Assembly: GCF_001547525.1 (NCBI RefSeq)
Contig: NZ_LNJP01000003.1
Location: forward strand, 434,001-498,000
From: Burkholderia anthina
GTDB taxonomy: Bacteria > Pseudomonadota > Gammaproteobacteria > Burkholderiales > Burkholderiaceae
DNA length: 64,000 nt
Reading direction: 5' to 3'
Positions within the stretch are counted from its first letter, which is position 1. The number at the start of each line of letters is the position of its first letter. A program made the position numbers and the translations under genes. Of this stretch, positions 61,395-64,000 are shown piece by piece. Under the pieces are notes generated by a model. The model made no database searches, was not told where the DNA came from, and saw only the letters and a program-made list of their open reading frames with translations.

Positions 61395-62293
61395 GATGCA
61401 TGCTCCGTCGTGTGGCTGTTGCTTCCGAGCCCCAGCCGCGCCACGAGCGCGTCGAGCGCGGGGGCGCAGTGCGCCTCGACCTTCAACGTCAGCATCGGGT
61501 CCGCGCGCGTATGGCCGAGATTGAGCGCGGCAACCGGCTTGTGCTGCGCCTGCGCCCACACGCAGAAGCGGTAGCCGGAATACACCATCAGCGACGAGCC
61601 GACGACGAGCAGCGCGTCGGCCGCATCGAGCGCCTGCGACGCCAGCGCCACGCGCTCGCGCGGCACGTTCTCGCCGAAGAACACCACCGCCGGCTTCAGC
61701 AGCCCGCCGCACGCGGGGCACGCCGGGATGCGGAACGTATCGAGCGCGGCCCATTCGAGATGCGCGTCGCCGTCCGCGGCCGGCTCGGCCTGCGCGCCCA
61801 GCAGATCCGGATTGTCGGCTTCGAGCACGGCCTGGATCGTCGCGCGCGCGTGATGCGCGCCGCAGTCGAGGCAGGTCACGCCGTTGATGCCGCCGTGCAG
61901 CTCGATCACGTCGTCGCTGCCCGCGCGCTGATGCAGGCCGTCGACGTTCTGCGTGACGAGGCGCTCGATCCGGCCCGCGCCGCCGAGCCGCGCCAGCGCG
62001 ACATGCGACCCGTTCGGCCGCGCGCGCCCGACGACCGGCCAGCCGATCATGCTGCGGGCCCAGTAGCGGCGCCGCGCGGCATCGGAGCCGAGGAATTCCT
62101 GGAGCTGGATCGGCGGCGAGCGCATCCATTGGCCATTGCGGTCGCGGTAGCCGGGAATGCCGGAATCGGTGCTGATGCCCGCGCCGGTCAGCACGAGCAG
62201 GCGCGGATGACGCTCGACGAACGTGTGCAGCGCATCGAGCGCGGCCGGATCGACGTCGGCGAGGGAGGAATCGGGCAAGGCTTTATCGTTCAT
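61391..62293 (-). CDS. Sir2-family NAD-dependent protein deacylase
   Basis: A 300-residue sirtuin starting [25 protein letters not shown] is the NAD-binding loop, [11 protein letters not shown] the catalytic region with His in ELHG. The zinc site has CLDC and CPAC pairs. Size and the extended zinc module resemble the SIRT4-like class II group. It probably acts on acyl-lysines of metabolic enzymes. It is coupled to the downstream methyltransferase. Confidence 0.92.
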   Translation of the reverse strand: MNDKALPDSSLADVDPAALDALHTFVERHPRLLVLTGAGISTDSGIPGYRDRNGQWMRSPPIQLQEFLGSDAARRRYWARSMIGWPVVGRARPNGSHVALARLGGAGRIERLVTQNVDGLHQRAGSDDVIELHGGINGVTCLDCGAHHARATIQAVLEADNPDLLGAQAEPAADGDAHLEWAALDTFRIPACPACGGLLKPAVVFFGENVPRERVALASQALDAADALLVVGSSLMVYSGYRFCVWAQAQHKPVAALNLGHTRADPMLTLKVEAHCAPALDALVARLGLGSNSHTTEHAS

Positions 62294-63357
62294 GTTGGCA
62301 ACGTGATCGGTCGTGCCGGCAGGCCGTGCGCCCGCACGGGCTGGCCACGCATGCCAGCACATGATACAGAACGCCGCGCGATCGGGTGGGCCGCCGCCAC
62401 GGCAAGCCGGGGGCACGAAAAACCCGCAAAAAGACGCCCATCGCCGCTCGGCGACGGGCGCTTCAACAATTGATCCATCGGGGTAGTGGATCAACTGACA
62501 GCACAATGTTGCGACGCCCGTCGTACCGCGATTGACGGACGTTCCCCGGACTTCGTGTTCCGCGCTGCCGCGCACATCGGCGCGTCACCGGCTTTTCCGA
62601 TTCGATCCTGTTCGGCTGGCTCGTCACGCCGACACGATGCTCGGCGTGCAAATGCATTCGCCGCGCGACGACGTGCGTGGCGCCATGGCATGACGATTCC
62701 GGGATCCAGGCTGCGGCCATCCGCCTGCGTCGCTGTTCATCGTCGACGGCCGAGCGGCACTGGTCGGCCTCGTGCGTCACGCATGCACGCCGTCGTTCAG
62801 AACGAACCCGATTGCCCGGATGGAACGGAAAGCCGCTCGTTCACGTCGCCGTCATCAACGGCGAAGCGACTACCCTGGCAGGTCGGCGATTCATGTTTGC
62901 AACACGATTCGTTGCGTTTCGGTCTTTTTTCATTCTCTTGTCCCCGTCTCCGATACATCCGACCCACTGAAGCGATTGCCGGGATCGACTTCGCTCGCGA
63001 TCGCGCTCACGGCACATACAACCATGCAAGGAGCGCACCATGCTTCATGCCGCAAGGCCTCGCGGGCACCTGCAAGACCGCGAACAAGCATCGCACCCCG
63101 CCAGAAAGCGCGAACGTTTCGAAACTGAAACGCATCGCCGGGCCCGCCGGGCGTCGTCGTGCGGCCTCCGAGCCGGGCGGTCGATTACCTTACGATCGCC
63201 TTGAGATCGCCCGACGTTTGGCGCCGCGCGGCACGCCCCCCCGCGGGCCGGATAGCGCGAGCTTGGCCGTCCCGCTCGTCCGTCGCGCAAACACGCTAGA
63301 GTCTCTTTACATAGGGAACGCCGCGCGTTCCCGCCGCCTCGCCTCCAAGGACCCGCC
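62294..63357. other. Gene-free kilobase
   Basis: No convincing gene. Frames on both strands lack conserved features. 62860-63060 is relatively AT-rich. The left end holds an orphan terminator and a second hairpin on the minus strand. The right end holds AAGGA before the monooxygenase start. Confidence 0.5.
62414..62500 (-). ncRNA. Candidate small RNA ending in an orphan terminator
   Basis: The minus strand contains TTGATCCA...TGGATCAA (about 62493-62469), an 8-bp hairpin. It is followed by a strong stem (GCGCCCGTCGCCG with GGCGATGGGCGTC, about 62463-62435) and TTTTTGCGGGTTTTT. No protein gene lies upstream on this strand for nearly 1.5 kb, so a short RNA is the simplest use for this terminator. 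No promoter was identified with confidence. Confidence 0.35.
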
Positions 63358-64000
63358 ATGACCGCACTTGCTGCCGCCCACCCCGACGTCGCGCATCCCG
63401 TGTTTTCGGCCGGGCGGCTGTCGATCGGCCTCACGCTTCCGCTCCTGCGCAGCGGCCACGTCGTCGCGGACTTCAACGAACAGCTCGAACTCGCGGCGCG
63501 GGCCGATTCGCTCGGCTTTCGCGCGCTGTGGATTCGCGACGTGCCGCTGAACAGCGCAGATTATCCCGACCCGGTCGGCCACCTCGACCCGTGGGTGCTG
63601 CTCGGCGCGCTTGCGGCGCGCACCCGCCGGATCGCGCTCGCCAGCGGCGCGATCGTGCTGCCGCTGCGTCATCCGCTGCATATCGCCAAAGGCGCGCTGT
63701 CGGTCGCGACGCTGTCGGGCGGCCGCTTCATCCTCGGGCTCGGCTCCGGCGACCGGCCCCCCGAATATGCGGCGTTCGGCGTCGACGCGGAAACGCGGCG
63801 CGACCGCTATCGCGCGCACTGGGACGTCGTCGCGGCCGCACTCGGCGTGCCGTCGCGCGTGCGGCCGGACGAAGCGCCGCCCGATGCGCCCGAATTCACG
63901 CTGCTGCCGCGCAGCGCCGACGCGGTGCCGATGCTTGCGGTCGGCTCGGGCGGACAGAGCGTGGACTGGATCGCACGGCATTCGATCGGCTGGATGACGT
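63358..64000 (+). CDS. Luciferase-like monooxygenase, N-terminal part (cut by window edge)
   Basis: About 214 residues of a bacterial-luciferase-like flavin monooxygenase TIM barrel. RLSIGLTLPLLRSGHVVADF starts the domain. SLGFRALWIRD and SGGRFILGLGSGDRPPEYAAFGVD are typical. An AAGGA ribosome site precedes ATG 63358. The substrate is unknown and the C-terminus is outside the window. Confidence 0.9.
   Translation, partial: MTALAAAHPDVAHPVFSAGRLSIGLTLPLLRSGHVVADFNEQLELAARADSLGFRALWIRDVPLNSADYPDPVGHLDPWVLLGALAARTRRIALASGAIVLPLRHPLHIAKGALSVATLSGGRFILGLGSGDRPPEYAAFGVDAETRRDRYRAHWDVVAAALGVPSRVRPDEAPPDAPEFTLLPRSADAVPMLAVGSGGQSVDWIARHSIGWMT

Noticed and set aside
62486..63361. 291-codon plus-strand frame in the gene-free kilobase
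   Set aside because: No conserved motif, poor start context and composition typical of noncoding DNA.

Overview
The window is high-GC proteobacterial chromosome and reads as a member of the Burkholderia cepacia complex, most likely the second chromosome. The evidence is the gene order (asd, fimV, truA, trpF, trpB, a DNA methylase, trpA, accD, folC, a SPOR protein, cvpA, purF, metZ), the sdhCDAB-sdhE-gltA/mdh/acnA block, and a lipA-lifO pair whose lipase is nearly the classical B. cepacia enzyme. I cannot name the species. I saw no rRNA, tRNA, IS element, prophage or CRISPR array. Apart from one decayed permease gene, the window is compact and intact.

Region 1 (1-12,657, all minus strand) is a long housekeeping array: fimV-truA-trpF-trpB-methylase-trpA-accD, a strong terminator, then folC-dedD-cvpA-purF. 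metZ, cut by the window edge, comes last behind its own long leader. That leader carries a SAM-II-like riboswitch and a terminator hairpin. Many joins are 4-base overlaps or very short gaps.

Region 2 (12,658-19,990) holds an AT-rich, palindrome-studded intergenic stretch, a stand-alone flagellar hook gene (flgE-like, plus strand), and the minus-strand leuC-ecn-leuD-leuB-asd block. Between leuB and asd lies an unannotated 39-codon frame ending in a Thr/Ile/Lys-rich run. Those are products of the aspartate pathway that Asd feeds, so it is a candidate attenuation leader peptide, and its predicted mRNA would be leaderless. I regard this as the most interesting object in the window.

Region 3 (20,000-25,560) is accessory: a glutathione S-transferase, an amino-acid permease remnant, an Lrp-type regulator, a dimethylargininase-like hydrolase, a DUF1479 protein, a VOC protein and an AraC regulator.

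Region 4 (25,600-39,100) is the TCA-cycle block: gltA, sdhE, sdhB, sdhA, sdhD, sdhC and a GntR/HutC regulator on minus; mdh, a CitE-like lyase, a small secreted protein, prpD and acnA on plus. A perfect 16-bp palindrome between the GntR gene and mdh is the obvious operator.

Region 5 (39,100-64,000) is mixed. It contains an ArsR/SRPBCC/DUF1801 mini-operon, a secreted sedolisin protease, an MFS exporter, a polyamine-type ABC transporter with a divergent MocR regulator, and lipase with its foldase. It continues with a copper-type TonB receptor plus a DUF2946 protein, cytochrome b561, a Pr6Pr-like membrane protein, a degenerate NlpD-like lipoprotein, a DUF4148 protein and gnd. A sirtuin-methyltransferase pair, a gene-poor kilobase with an orphan terminator, and the start of a luciferase-like monooxygenase complete the window.
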